Notes: generated from the letters alone by a model not told the origin. Counted from the stretch's first letter, positions 50,243-62,365 are shown. The stretch: 64,000 nucleotides of DNA from Latrodectus hesperus (GCA_037975125.1 CM075862.1:39069524-39133523); one strand, 5' to 3'. Numbers and translations are program-made.

Positions 50243-52090
50243 AATGACAGGAAATACAATAAATTATGTAAATTCTACTTTTAGATATATAGTTACTGGA
50301 AACACTGATATCATATTGAATGCTGAACTACGAAATATTATTAATAAAAGTTCTAAATTTAGATCAGTTAAATAGTATATCTATGAACAGATTCTTAAGT
50401 TTTATCTCAATGATATTGATAGATTTATTTTTAAGACTTCTAATACTTATTCAATTCCAATAGAATTTTTCTTACCGTGGAAATGGAACTTTTACAATAA
50501 ATTTAAAGAAAATATAAGAAAATTTAAAAGTTAAATGATTTAATAAACAATACCTTAAGAATTCTATAAAAGAACTTCAAAAATCTTTCATTATTATTCT
50601 TGTAGATAAAGCATCTAATAATTGCCTTTTTCTGTAAAATATTTTATTATCAACTATTAAACTAAGAAATATCTAATTCAACAACCTACAAACTCATTAA
50701 TTCAAACAAAATAGCAATATTTAAAAAAATTCTTGCCTTTTCTAAAAAAGTTAAAAACATAAACTTTAACATTCCATTTATTACTGTTTATCCTAAATTC
50801 CACAAAATTCTAGTTAAAATTTGGTTTATTACATGTGGATGTAACGCAAATGCAGATAAATTTGGAAATTTAATTTCTTATTATTTAAATATTATTTTAA
50901 ATAACATCATTGATTCTTAAAAAAATGGATAATTAAAAATAATAAACCAATTATTGAATCTGTTACTTCTCACAATATTAATGATGTTTCCTAATATGAC
51001 TTCAAAGACTTTTTCACCAGCATTTCACTCAATAAACTATTTGATGTTATTATGTTCTACTTTTAAGATTTTACATCAGTATTAAATATTGATTTAAATT
51101 TTTGGAATGATCTCTGTACATTCGGCATTTACAATTATTATATTTTTTATGGAGAAAGATTTTGTTTACAAGTTAAGGATATCCCTCAAAGTTAAAAATT
51201 CTCAAACTTATTAGCAAATTTATTTTTACATTATCAAGAAAAATCGTTTACTATTCAGATGCCATTTACGTACAGATATATTAATGATTACATAATTTAC
51301 AATTTTTTAGAATTTGACAAAATTTTCAAAACTATCTCTATCCAGAAGAATTAAAATTAATTTAAAAAAATAGCAATAAGTTAAAAACTTAATTTTTGGA
51401 TATTTTGATTACACTAAAATATAAATATACATACACTGACATTTATGATAGAACCAATGATTTTCATTTCAAAGTAAATAAGCTAATTTTTGAAGCTCAA
51501 ATATTTCAATTAAAATTTATAAAAACGTTATTTTCAATCCAACTTAATAGAATTTGTGATATATGTAATAATTTTAACAGTATCAATAAACAAATCAAAA
51601 GACTGGGAAATATTTTAAATAATAATAATACCTCAATTAACTTTATTAAACACTATTTGGCTAGAGGAACATTGCTTATAAGAGTGAAGTAAGGCGTAGT
51701 TGTAAACTAAAGAAAGGTCACCCAAGCCTTGAAGGTCTTACAAGAAGGTTAAATTGGCAATAGTGTTTACACTTAGTCTTTAAATTTATGTATTTCATTT
51801 ACATTTAGTATTTATTTGCAGTTCTTGCGAGTTTGGAATTGGATTGGATTTTGATACTATAAATTTAATAGTGTATTTTGGCAACTTTGAATTTAATATT
51901 ATGGTTTATATTTTAGCTTGACATTTGTTTACTCTATATTTTGGTTTGACATTATTAGTGTGGTTTTGGGGTGTAATGGTTTCATTAAGACTTCAGTTTA
52001 CAGCCAATGCAGAAAAGCCATACTTTGTGCTAATATGATTAACACTCCCTGAAGAAGCTGGCCATGTTGGTACTTCGTTCCCTTTTCCAT
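50243..52090 (+). pseudogene. Penelope-like retroelement (PLE) remnant
   Basis: Successive + strand fragments appear in the order of a Penelope-like protein. VTGNTDIILNAELRNIINKS (about 50290-50350) matches the family's TGD..I..N.ELR.(I/L) N-terminal block. DKASNNCLF follows near 50610, then FITVYPKFHKI (family IPKLHK) near 50780-50810 and FYGERFCLQVKDIPQS (family GIPxG turn) near 51150-51190. The catalytic YRYINDYIIYN lies at 51271-51303. From 51396 an open frame of 98 codons contains TDIYDRTNDFHFKVNK, matching the conserved (T/S)IYDKRDDFNFK segment. Catalytic YIDD is changed to YIND, stops interrupt it throughout, and no GIY-YIG endonuclease is readable. CTGAAGAAGCTGGCCATGTTG near 52050 may be the element's 3' end. 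Confidence 0.75.
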
Positions 52091-52233
52091 TTATTCTATG
52101 TTTCTTTTAAATTTCAAACAAACTATTGTACATATATTTCATCTATTTACTATATTTCGTATTTTTACTTTATTATTCTCCATCTCCATTTAGTATTTGA
52201 TTAATTTTATAAAAAATTTACTATTAATTATAG

Positions 52234-52362
<129 letters not shown>

Positions 52363-53589
52363 AATTTCAAAAGTAATAATAAAAAGTTAAAAGGTATAAA
52401 ATTTTAAAGATAAATAGAAGGATATTATTTAAGAATGAAAGGGTGGATATTTAGAATTTTCAGTGGTAATTAAAACATTTATCATTGATAAGAAATTTTA
52501 TCGTGGGATATATATCTGTAATTGAGTAACTTATTTTTATTTTATAAATAATTCATCCACAGATTTATAAAATATCTTCAATTTAATACTTGCTTTGCCA
52601 AGATATATTTAACAGAATCAAGTCGTAATCTTCAATCTATTTAAAATTATTACTTTACTTAATTTAAATACTTAATATTTTAATAAATGTAGATTGTTAG
52701 TGTACACTGACCTGATACTTTTCAAATTAAATTTGTCGTCGAGTTTTACCACAATGTAGAAGAATGTTTATTAATGGAAAGAGGTATAAACTAACTAGTT
52801 TACTTCCCACTACGAAAGCAAGATTACCTCTAATAGTGTGGAGAGCATGTATAATGACCAGGAATTACCTTGTTCGTGTTAGTTGCGGGCGGCAGTTTCT
52901 GGTCGAATGGCATTTCACCTAAATCTGTATTTCCGACATGGAAGTATTCACAAATGCTGCCATTCGGTTATATTTTTGCTAAAACTATTATTGTTAGAGT
53001 TGAATTTAAAAGAGAATTTGGCTAAATATGTAGTGCATTTTCATATACTTACGTAATAACAACGTTTATAAAGCTTTCTTTTAGGATTATATATTTAATA
53101 ACAATTAAATGACACATTACGTATAGTAGTTATTAGTTTATTCGAGAATTTTAGCCTTTTTCAATCACTTTTATTTGCATAAATTGTGTTATTAAATACT
53201 TATCTCTAACATTACAATTATTTGTGCAATGAGGGTTATGAAACATGTGCCAGAAAAAAAAATACATATTTTAACTCAATAAAGTTGAAAAGTATACCAA
53301 GAATTATAAGCAAACTTATCTTATTTATTACATACTATACTTTATCAGTTAATCATTAGTTTATATTTGTAAAGAAATCAAATAGATCTAGCTACGCTTT
53401 ATGTTTTCTCTATGTATTTAAAAATAATTCCAAATTCTAAGGTAGTGTTTTTCTTTTTCTTTTGTAACTGCTTTTGTGAATAATAATAAATAATTTCCTC
53501 ATTATCAGTGGCAATTGTTATTTCTATTGTTACATGTAAGTTTACTATAATATATTAGACTTATAGATATTGAGTTTCTATATGCCACT
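52363..53589. other. AT-rich noncoding DNA
   Basis: No gene recognised. A GC-richer patch at about 52780-52960 was not identifiable. Confidence 0.45.
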
Positions 53590-53750
53590 TTTAAAAACAC
53601 AATATCTATGATTATGTCGTGTCCATGAAGTACGTGCAAAAATCCTAAATATCCCCGAAACTGTCGAAGATAGTCCTGGCGATCTCTATAGAGAGTTGTA
53701 TCTGTAAAAATAAGCTCCACAAGATCCTTTATGCTGAAGTAATGCAAATG
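53590..53750 (-). mobile_element. possible LINE C-terminal fragment, inverted
   Basis: The minus-strand frame reads IKDLVELIFTDTTLYRDRQD then YLRQFRGYLGFLHVLHGHDI without stops. It resembles in style the terminal segment of spider LINE proteins, but I cannot anchor it to a defined family. It would lie head to head with the + strand LINE fragment at 53810-53998. The minus-strand frame stays open to 53894 only because it reads antisense through that fragment. Confidence 0.3.
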
Positions 53751-53809
53751 CTTGACCCACATTGACGCCAATACACTTGCCAGTCGAAAATTAATTTTCC
53801 AGAAAGTTA

Positions 53810-53998
53810 AAATGTTTTCTATTCCTGAATTAAACAGTGACAGAGCCATTTCAACTATAATAACCAGACTTAGAGCAAAACACTTGAAAGGCATAAAAAT
53901 TTCTACACAATGATAAAGGAATTATACCAGGCTTTGTCCTCACTGCCCGGAAAACCCCTAACAGTCTCCACAACACATCTTCAGCTGTCCTGCAATGC
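53810..53998 (+). mobile_element. LINE reverse-transcriptase C-terminal fragment
   Basis: The + strand reads [20 protein letters not shown] then [11 protein letters not shown], parallel to PSIPDHYCPRNLSSILTRLR and TGHFKGMKIST in the copy at 63534-63845. A downstream CPHCP and THLQLSC correspond to the CxxC and HxxxxC block of the same LINE C-terminus. Stops interrupt the frame. The fragment ends abruptly at a (TA)n tract. Confidence 0.65.
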
Positions 53999-54005
53999 TG
54001 GCCAA

Positions 54006-54180
<175 letters not shown>

Positions 54181-54189
54181 TGTACAAGT

Positions 54190-54510
54190 GTGTACTGTAC
54201 TTGGCGAATAACGCAAGGTCGCATATTGCGTGGATGACCAGGAGTACTATTCTGTGACATGGTTGGGAGACTTTATGCCGTCTTTTTTACTCACCTGACC
54301 TTGCAACGACAGATTACAACTTCTTCCATTTACTGAACAATAATCATCTTCGTGAAAAATCCTTCACCAATTAAACAGACCACTAACGGACTCCTTTGCT
54401 TCCAAAACTCCATTGTTTTACCGAAAGTCGATTGCAGAAGTGGAGACACGTTAGCAGAAGTTGCTGGATGCCGTTGTTGATCCTTTAGGGGTTTAACAAT
54501 AGGTTATACT
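54190..54510 (+). pseudogene. mariner transposase C-terminal fragment
   Basis: The + strand reads [16 protein letters not shown], aligning to the mariner DNARPHxAxxT block, with the catalytic Asp now Asn. YSPDLATTDYNFFHLL follows with the third Asp of the DDD triad. In a shifted frame DSFASKTPLFYRKSIAEVET and QKLLDAVVD make up the typical mariner C-terminus (FxxR.IxxLxxRWxKxIxxxG). This lineage, with DLAxTDY, differs from the DLAPCDF mariner at 10045-10763. Stops and at least one frameshift make it non-functional. No inverted repeats were identified. Confidence 0.8.
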
Positions 54511-54830
54511 TTATGTAGATCATGTTCTTTTGGGTCATTAAAAACGGCAAAAACTTTATTGTTTATCTTTTAATTTAAATGTTAATTTACTGCAAAATTG
54601 TACATCTTATTTATTGATTGAAAATAAAATTGTTAATAATATATAATTTGAATATTATCCTTCATCTCTGAATCAGAGGTTCGAAAAATTCTTTATAACT
54701 TTCAAAATCCTGAAACAAGTTATTTCAAAAGTATTGATGTCCAAAAGAATGAATCAAATATGAAATAAAAACAAGCCTAAATATTCTTTGGCATGTGTTT
54801 ACTCAGCGAACCGTTACTTTTAATTTCCAG
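54511..54830. other. AT-rich noncoding DNA, likely intron of the receptor gene
   Basis: No feature until the splice acceptor TTTTAATTTCCAG ending at 54830. Confidence 0.5.
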
Positions 54831-55033
54831 GAAATGAATCCATGGCAGATCAGTTTGGATCCCAGTCCGGAGGACCTGGCGGATGCCTTATTCCATTTCT
54901 TGGCATCTCAAGACTGGTATGAAGTGACCTTACTCCTGGACGAGTCCTCCTTCTCGGACGCCCTCGCCAGGAGAATCCTTGCCTTGTTCAACGGATCCAG
55001 GGTGGTGAAGCTGTTGAAGTTACCTTCATCCAG
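54831..55033 (+). CDS. NMDA-type glutamate receptor, N-terminal domain exon (first seen)
   Basis: This exon of 203 bases starts after the acceptor TTTAATTTCCAG and ends at the donor CAG|GTGAGC (55034). It reads in phase 0 from GAA and leaves two bases (AG) for the next exon. It encodes about 67 residues beginning EMNPWQISLDPSPEDLADAL and continuing FHFLASQDWYEVTLLLDES, ending LKLPSS. This fits the first lobe of the amino-terminal (LIVBP-like) domain, where xxxFLxxxxWYxVTLLxD is the usual helix-strand pair. FNGS carries an N-glycosylation sequon, as expected for an extracellular domain. The GC content is far above the flanks. It joins in frame to 57236-57469. The ligand-gated cation channel binds glutamate or glycine at synapses. 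This exon lies outside the ligand site. The subunit (GluN2- or GluN3-like) is uncertain. Confidence 0.85.
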
Positions 55034-57235
55034 GTGAGCACATTTATCGTCTAGATATAACAACAACCCTTGCTCCAAATAAGTTATTACTACATTTGAA
55101 AACAACATTTTAGCCACGTCTTTAAAAACTATTATTCTTCAATTTTCTTTAGGAATAGAGCGTAAAGATTAAGAGCTATTATTTAAAAATACATTTCTTT
55201 ACTTATTAATAAAAAATTTTAAAATTTAAACAAATATAGGTTCGATTAGAAATTAAATTTAAATTTCTTTTTATTAAATTTACTACATTTTAAGAACATA
55301 TAATGCTTTTCTCACGTATATGGCTTTTATAGGATGACATCTTAGGATTCGATATTCAAATTATAGACTCATTAAAATAGCAATTATAAAGAATATCTGA
55401 TATGATGCTCAAAATATTTATAAATATATACCGTAAAAAGACCACTGAAGTAATCACATTTCTCTTTAAAATTAAACTTGAGGTTGATATTCAAAATATG
55501 ATCTCAAATATATAAATAATGCTAACTAGGTTTACAAACTGTCATTAAACATTTCAAGCATTTAGGAATGAAAATTATTTGATACTATATTCCTACATTA
55601 GTTTATTTTTGTAACAATTAATTGCATATTGTATATTATTGAAAGTAATAATATAATAATTCATAAATAATCTGAAATGGTGTTAAGGAAATAATTTGTA
55701 GTGCCTCCCCAAAAAAATGCTAAATTACTACCAATAGATAAATTTGATAAAAACGCCTAGTGTAACGTAATTATACACAATCTCACATGCATATTAATTA
55801 TTATTTACCTATAGTACAAATAGTATGCCATTACATACATCCATACTATTATTATAGTCCATAAAAGGTATGTTTTATAAACACAACTTGATAGGCAATG
55901 GATTTCCAGTAGATGTGTTTTCAATTCCTGGACGGTATTGGTGTATGGTATACTTACTCACTCAGGAATAAAATTTGAGTTCTACTACAACAATATTATA
56001 TTTTAACATATTATTTTTATATGCATGAAAATTTTAATTTGACTTCACAGATTCATTATCATGTCTTTCGTGATTTATGAATTTCATTATGCATGAATTG
56101 CACTTTACATTCAAGAGAAAATTCAGTTTTATTTAAAAACATATACGTGTTTTAATCATTTTTATAAACTAAAGCAGTAAAATTGAGTATAGTTGAATGA
56201 ATTGTAAAATTAAGTTGAATCATTTGTAATAAAATATAAAATTGAAAAGTCTATGTCACATTTCTTTTTTTTAATTTTGAATTTTTTGTGATGTAAGTAT
56301 AATATTAAACATTTTTTTTTAATATCTACACTCGAGTTTTACTTGAGTTCAAAGTAAATAAAATTAAATATATATAGAATTTAAATAATAAAATAATGAA
56401 ATATAAAAAAATCGCTGTTTTAGAAAAACTGATTTGTAATATTTTGAGAACGCAAACCTATTAAAATATTCTATTAATTTAATTATCCACTTATCTGTTC
56501 TATAAATGGTAATAAACTGCTAAATTTTTAAAAATATTATTCCAGCATTTCCCGCAGTTTTGCTTTTGTAATGTGTATTATTCATCTGTCAGAGAGAATT
56601 TGATGTGGTTTGTTATGGTATACTGATAACTTTAATTAGCCAATATTCTCCATTTCTGAAATTATAATAATGGGAATTAGATTATTATATCTTGAAAATA
56701 ATGCATGCAAGGTTTCATAATGATAACTGAGTTATGAAAAAACTTAATCGCAATAATCGTATAAATAATAAAAATGTTATAAATAATAAACATAATTACA
56801 TAAATAGTTATATTTAATTATAAAAAAACCAAATTATAACAAAATAACTTCACAATTTACAAACATTTTTATGAAATCCAAGCTATAGATTTAAATTCTT
56901 TTGATTTTTTCATCATAGTTACATTAAAATTTATTTTCAGATGCATGTAAACTAGTTACTTCATGTATTTCACAAAATGAGATTAATTTTTATACCTCGA
57001 CAATTCAAAAATTTGAGACTTCAACACTGGATATAAATTATTACTTTTTGATAGCTTACATTGAAAACATACAAAAGTAAAATGAATATTTCTCATTTAT
57101 TAATTTTCAAACATCCTATTTATATATTATTAATGTTTTATTATTTACATTTCTTCAAGTTAAAATTTTAGTATGGAAAATGTTTTGGTAATTTATTTTC
57201 ATCAACTTGTTTACCAACCAATCTCTCAACTGTAG
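55034..57235 (+). other. intron, phase 2, about 2.2 kb
   Basis: Bounded by GT (55034) and AG (57235). The interior is AT-rich and without recognised repeats. Confidence 0.75.
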
Positions 57236-57469
57236 ATCTAAACTGATGAGTATGTTGAGCAATTGCCATGCGTCTGAGCACCGAGTCATGGTACTGTGCT
57301 GTTCGGGAGGAAGAAAAGTCCGGCAGGTATTCCAGGAAGCTGCAAAACTCAGGATGCTGGATCAAGACTGGATATGGATACTCCTGGAAAAAGCCACTTA
57401 CAATCCAGAGTCAGGAAATTATCCTGTGGGAATATTAGGTCTAAGACTCAAGCATCAAGTAACTAATAA
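57236..57469 (+). CDS. NMDA-type glutamate receptor, N-terminal domain exon (second seen)
   Basis: This exon is 234 bases, between the acceptor CTCAACTGTAG (ending 57235) and the donor AATAA|GTAAGC (57470). The first base completes the split Arg codon from the previous exon, giving ...LPSSRSKLMSML. The encoded 78 residues include HRVMVLCCSGGRKVRQVFQE then AAKLRMLDQDWIWILLEKAT and NYPVGILGLRLKHQV. This is the segment of NMDA receptor amino-terminal domains with the pattern (V/I)(I/M)(L/V)xCSxxxxxxxFxxAxxLxMxxxxYxWI, followed by (P/D)xGIxGLxL. The last two bases (AA) pair with the next exon's first A to form Lys. A longer open reading upstream of 57236 is intronic. GluN1 shows a similar PDGIxGLxL, while the tandem Cys in LCCS looks more GluN2/3-like; I do not assign the subunit. 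Confidence 0.88.
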
Positions 57470-57489
57470 GTAAGCTTCTATGTATTACG

Positions 57490-57525
57490 TGTGGGGGCCG
57501 CTGTGGCTTGGTTGGCTACGGCGTC
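57490..57525 (+). mobile_element. SINE tRNA head, A-box part (split copy)
   Basis: GGGGGCCGCTGTGGCTTGG contains the pol III A box TGGCTTGGTTGG at 57504-57515. No B box follows within normal distance. The sequence after GGCGTC (57520-57525) is unrelated. The B box and body resume at about 58330, so the element is interrupted. Confidence 0.6.
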
Positions 57526-58329
57526 CATACCTATCAACCTTGAAAAAAAATCAGTAGATTCTACTGATTTTGAGTGACAAAATCACAGGAGGCACTACTA
57601 ACCACATTCTTGCTTGAAACAGAATGCTTAAAACAGTAGTAGCACAAAAAGAACTTTACTCTTTAGATTATACATTCTGAGAATGGTTTAAGTTAAACAT
57701 AATTTATATTAATCTTAATATTTTAACAAAATATTCATCCACCTTATAAGAGAACTATGAAAAATAAAAGAATATGCTACATGTAAAAAAATAAATATCA
57801 ACATTTATGTCCCAATATTTATTTCATTGGGCAACATTTATTAATGCAATTTGTAAATGTTAAACTTCTAAAATTACATAAAAACATAAAACACATTACT
57901 AAATAAATTTAATTCAATGACAAATACTTCTACACGAATAGCTCTTGACAGTTTACTTTTTTCATATGTTGCTAACTGCATTTTTTCGAAATGAATTAGT
58001 GAACTGCTGTTCAAAACAATTTTTTCTCATTTTGAGAGTATTTAGCTATAATTAAACTTTCTAAATTTTCAGCAGAAGTTGAAGATCTGAATTCATTATT
58101 TATTAATTTATTTTTATATGACTGAATATACTCGTTCACATTCTGCATTAGAATTTGGATTAGTTAAAATTGATCTGCAACTCAACAGACTTCTTTTGGG
58201 ATGAAATTTCAGTTGTTTTTAAGTTTTTCACTGAAATTGCCGAAAATCAGTAGATTTTCATATATTATCGGGAAATCCGTAGAAATGATGAAAATACAGG
58301 AGTTTCCCGATAAATTCAGAAGAGGCGTC
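57526..58329. mobile_element. insertion of about 0.8 kb within the SINE head
   Basis: The sequence between the two parts of the tRNA head is AT-rich. It is bordered by a possible 6-bp duplication GGCGTC (57520-57525 and 58324-58329). Near both ends it carries the 14-base word AAAATCAGTAGATT (57547-57560 and 58243-58256). A 10-bp palindrome surrounds the first word. No coding sequence is seen and the family is not recognised. Confidence 0.45.
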
Positions 58330-58595
58330 GTTCTAATTATCGGAAAGTAATGAGTTCGAATCCCGGCTGACCGAAGATTCGTCATGTTTGCTAAAGGCTG
58401 CTGGGACACGTTAAAACTGGGCATGGGCGCAATGTCCAAAAAGTGAAATGATACATCTGGTGGTGACAGGCCAAGCATTGGGGGTCTTCTGCTTAATCCT
58501 GCTTCAAAATCATGAAGACTCCACCCGGCTGCTTCTATCTTTCTGGTAGAGCCCAACTCAAGTCTTGGTACAGGGAAGCATGCTGGTGCAACAAC
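58330..58595 (+). mobile_element. SINE, B-box and body (copy 2)
   Basis: AGTTCGAATCC at 58353-58363 is a pol III B box with one mismatch. The body follows (GACCGAAGATTCGTCATGTT, ACACGTTAAAA, AGTGAAATGATAC, ATTGGGGGTCTTCTGC) to the 3' end CTGGTGCAACAAC (58583-58595). The body is the reverse complement of 284-516. A minus-strand frame of 115 codons across it is antisense repeat sequence. Confidence 0.8.
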
Positions 58596-60793
58596 GTATT
58601 ACATGTATTATGTCCCAGTAATTTGAAACCCACATTAATTAGGCTGCAGCTACACGCATCAAATTAGATATAAATTTGAAATGAAATAAAAATTTTGAGC
58701 TAAGTTTAAAAATAGAAATAAGATTTTAACAACAAATTAATATTTTAATTCCGTCAAATTTTTTTGAAAGGTGTTTAATAATTACTACAAAACGTATAAA
58801 TTTTAAAAGTAAGCGTATTAAACTCTCATTAACAAATGATATTGAATAAACGAGTGAAATAGGTAATCATCTGAGGAAATTTTAATTATGACCTCATTAC
58901 TTCGTATGTTTTACAAACAAATTTTCGCGCAACTTTTTTCCAAAATTATATAAGCAATTATTACTTATTGTATTATGCTTTAAAAACAATGTCTTGTTAA
59001 AAAAATGCTCATACTATTATTTATATTGAGTATATAACTAAATTGTAAACATTCAGTATACTAATAATATATTTTCCATAATTTATTTGATTTATTATAA
59101 AACAAAGTTAATCTTTCTCTGTTTTACATAAGCTTTTCTTCAATTTTTAATACAGTCCATTTTATATATTTGACTAGTATTTTAACACAGAATTTTTACT
59201 TTTAGTTTTAAATATTCTACGGTGCAGAAATGTCCAACATTGGATTTTGCACCAGTACACTTCACAAAATCAATCAAATCTATGAATCAATAATCTTTCT
59301 CCGAAAGATAGCTTTCATATAATGCAATGGAAATCATATTCTACGTGACCATGTTCCATAACATTTAATATTTTATTCAACTAAATTATATTCCAAATAA
59401 TATGCTTAAATTTAATAAATATTCTACACAAAAGATCATTTTAAAAGAAATTTCCTAATCAAGAAAAAATTTTATTGAAAAGCTATACAAAAATATTTAT
59501 TAAATTAAAATAATATACATAGTTTGACTCAATCAACTGACATAAGTTATTTATTTTATTCCATTTAAAATAATTAGACATTTTTTAATTACGACGTTTT
59601 GTAGGAATATACCGAATTACTTAAAAATTTGTTTATATTGAGTAATCTGAAAATCGCATCAGAATATAAATAAATTAATATTCAAATTTTTAAACAAACA
59701 TCTATTTAGAAGATATTTAAAACTCAGTAAAAGTAATGATGTTATTTGAAACAGAAATTGTACTGTATTCATATACTTGTTTGATATTTAAACAGTATTT
59801 TTGATTTTCCCGTGGTACATGATGATATGAAGTGAATGTAGAGTTTCTTATTTTTTTATTTTGTAACCATGCGCATTAATAAATCTTCATTTGCAAAATA
59901 CAAAGTAAAGCTCGTTTTTTATGTCCTTAAAATTGCACAAGAAATCACCAAATATTGAAACCATGTCTAGCATTAAAAATTGTCTAAATCATTTTCATGA
60001 AATTACTTTGAACGTCTTAAATTAATTTCACTCATGTGTACATTGTAAAATATAAAAACAAACTACGAAATTTGTAAGCTGAAAGTAATTTTAAGGAAAA
60101 TTTAATAATTCAAAGAAAAATTATATGATGTGTGAGTCTGAGAAGAAAAACAAATCATATATATATGCTTACACAACGAGTTATATGATTCCGTAAATAT
60201 CAATAAGAAATAATTAAGCTTCTACCAAGAAACTTATTTATTTAAAAATTATTTAAAAATAAAAATAATAATATACAAATTACTTTGAACAATGATGAAA
60301 AATAATTTTTTCCAAAAATATATGTAAATTAAGTGCTTTAAAAATAGGCATAAAGTTGCATTCTTTCCAAAATTAATGTAAAATTTTATTTAAAACTATT
60401 CACATTATGATCAATTATTAATGCTAATTCATGTCACAGAATGAGAAAAATCTTGTTCATTTAAGTTTTTTAATAAATTAAAAAAAATTATTCTATATTT
60501 ATTTTTATATTTATTCTTACTTTTATTTTTTCAAAATCAAGTATTGAAAATTGTTGAAATAATTAGAAAAGCGTACCGTGAAACTATTTTTAATCCTTTT
60601 CAGATGAAAAGTTATAGTTGTTTTGTATTTCTTGTTAAAAATATAATACATAAATACTGAATATTTAAAGTATACTTATAAAGGTTTTATAGATTCATGA
60701 ATACTCTATCCAACATCAAAATATTTCTCTCAGTCTTTTGGATGGTTCGCTATATGCAATCTATTTAACAACTAATTTTTTCTCTTTTAACTA
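58596..60793. other. AT-rich intronic DNA
   Basis: No exon or repeat recognised. A small imperfect inverted repeat (GGTGCA ... TGCACC) lies near 59221-59253. Confidence 0.5.
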
Positions 60794-60801
60794 TTTTGCA
60801 G

Positions 60802-60954
60802 ACACAGCGTTCGATCAGCCATGGATGTGGTGTCTGAAAGTGTCAAGTACCTTGACGGGAACTGGAGACTGGTTGACCATGGCGACCACTCCAATATTAG
60901 TTGCTGGAATAATGCTTCGGAATTCAGGAAAAGGTTAACAGAAGCTTTGTACAC
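60802..60954 (+). CDS. NMDA-type glutamate receptor, N-terminal domain exon (third seen)
   Basis: This exon is 153 bases, between the acceptor CTATTTTGCAG (ending 60801) and the donor ACAC|GTAAGT (60955). The correct frame is the one continuing from the previous exon: HSVRSAMDVVSESVKYLDGN, then WRLVDHGDHSNISCWNNASE and FRKRLTEALYT. This matches the NMDA receptor amino-terminal segment in which (V/R)xAxxxVxxAxxxL is followed by an extracellular Cys that takes part in a disulfide (SCW here). NIS and NAS are two sequons. A different frame stays open across the exon and gives a misleading peptide starting TAFDQPW. Two bases remain for the next exon, again phase 2, which should lie to the right, followed by the linker and ligand-binding domain. 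Confidence 0.87.
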
Positions 60955-62365
60955 GTAAGTAAATTGATCTCAATAAATTATGAAATCATAATTTTTATAT
61001 GTAAGAATCAAACTCTTTTTTACTCCAAATTGTAATTGAATTTTTTTCCTTAATTTCAATGATTTTCGTTTCTAAAATTTTATATTACATTAAATAACAT
61101 GTTTGTTTTGATAAATACTGCAATAGATGTTGGCAAAAAGTGATTTTACTTTATTTTTCATTCAAATTCTAAATTCATATATTTTAGTGAAAACATTTTT
61201 AGTGAAAATCATAACAAACATACAACCGAAATTTCTTTTAAAAATGTATAATAAAGAGTATGAATAAAACTAAAAAATTTTATTTATAAAGACATCTGGA
61301 AGTACTACTTTCATTTAAATTATTGCTAATATTACAATTGCAAAATAAATTTCATACTTTTTTCATTTATTTTAAAGGCACAGTTTGTTTGTAAAATATT
61401 TTATTAGTGAAGTATGGAAATTGTTAAAATCGTAATATAGAACAATTACTACTTTTAATGCTAAACCAAAGTCTTTCTTTTTGATTTTTGAGAAAGAGAT
61501 AATTAGATTCAAATTTATTAGATCAAGGACTAAAACTTTTTCAGATAACATAATAGCTAAATGGTAGAAAAATATTCAAAAGAATATTCCTTATTTTATT
61601 TTAAATTAGAGAGAGAGAATGAGAGAGTAACGTAACTTTTAATACTTTAAATTTTTCAATTTATTTAATATGAGACATCCACAAAATCCACAAGATTTTC
61701 CAAAATCAAATTTAATTCTCATTATGTATCTCTATTTTTTTCTTAAGTACATATTTTAACTTTTAAAATTATTAATGATAATCATTTTAAATTTCATTAA
61801 CTTTAACAATAATCATTTAACTTTTAAAATTATCTATGAAAAAAAAGTTCCATTGTAAACAAATGCAAAAGAACATTATATAACTAGTTAAGTATGTAAT
61901 CTAATAATAGAAAATATTTGTAACTTAGAAATTAAGGAACGTTTTCGAAATTTTCAAACTAGTGGATATGGTAAGGATTAAATTATGTATGTGATTATTC
62001 ATGTCACTTTTTGCTTAAGTAACTGCACATACAATTTTTTATAAAATAAAATTTCTCCTGCATGATATATATTGATATACTTTGATGTTGCTGAATATAT
62101 ATAATAAGCAATTATAAAATGCGGAATATATTAACTAAGCATTTAGTTATTTCCAAGATTGCAGTGGATATGTTAAGCATTTTTGTTTCATATCCTCTAT
62201 TAGGTTCATTATAAAAAATATTAAAAATTGGCCAATAAACGAAATTTCAAAATTATATTCCTTTATTCAAATTCTGATTTTTTTTAATTAATTGCCTGTT
62301 ATGCAGATGATTTGTTATTCTCTAGAGAAGCAGATTTCGCACAATTTTCCATGCATTTATATATG

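Larger units (their letters stand above)
57470..60801 (+). other. intron, phase 2, about 3.3 kb, with SINE sequence
   Basis: Bounded by GTAAGC (57470) and TTTTGCAG (60794-60801). It contains the split tRNA-derived SINE (57490-57525 and 58330-58595) in the gene's own orientation. Confidence 0.75.

Noticed and set aside
53505..53894. 129-codon minus-strand frame as a host gene
   Set aside because: Its left part runs antisense to a LINE fragment that is better supported on the + strand. The remainder looks at best like another LINE piece.
54908..55117. 69-codon minus-strand frame
   Set aside because: Antisense of the first receptor exon.
55880..55975. tRNA-like segment TTTCAATTCCTGG in the receptor intron
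   Set aside because: Degenerate, no A box, no second copy seen.
60738..60938. 66-codon frame containing DQPWMWCLKVSS
   Set aside because: It overlaps the third receptor exon in the wrong frame. The splice phase and motif match select the frame reading HSVRSAMDVV.
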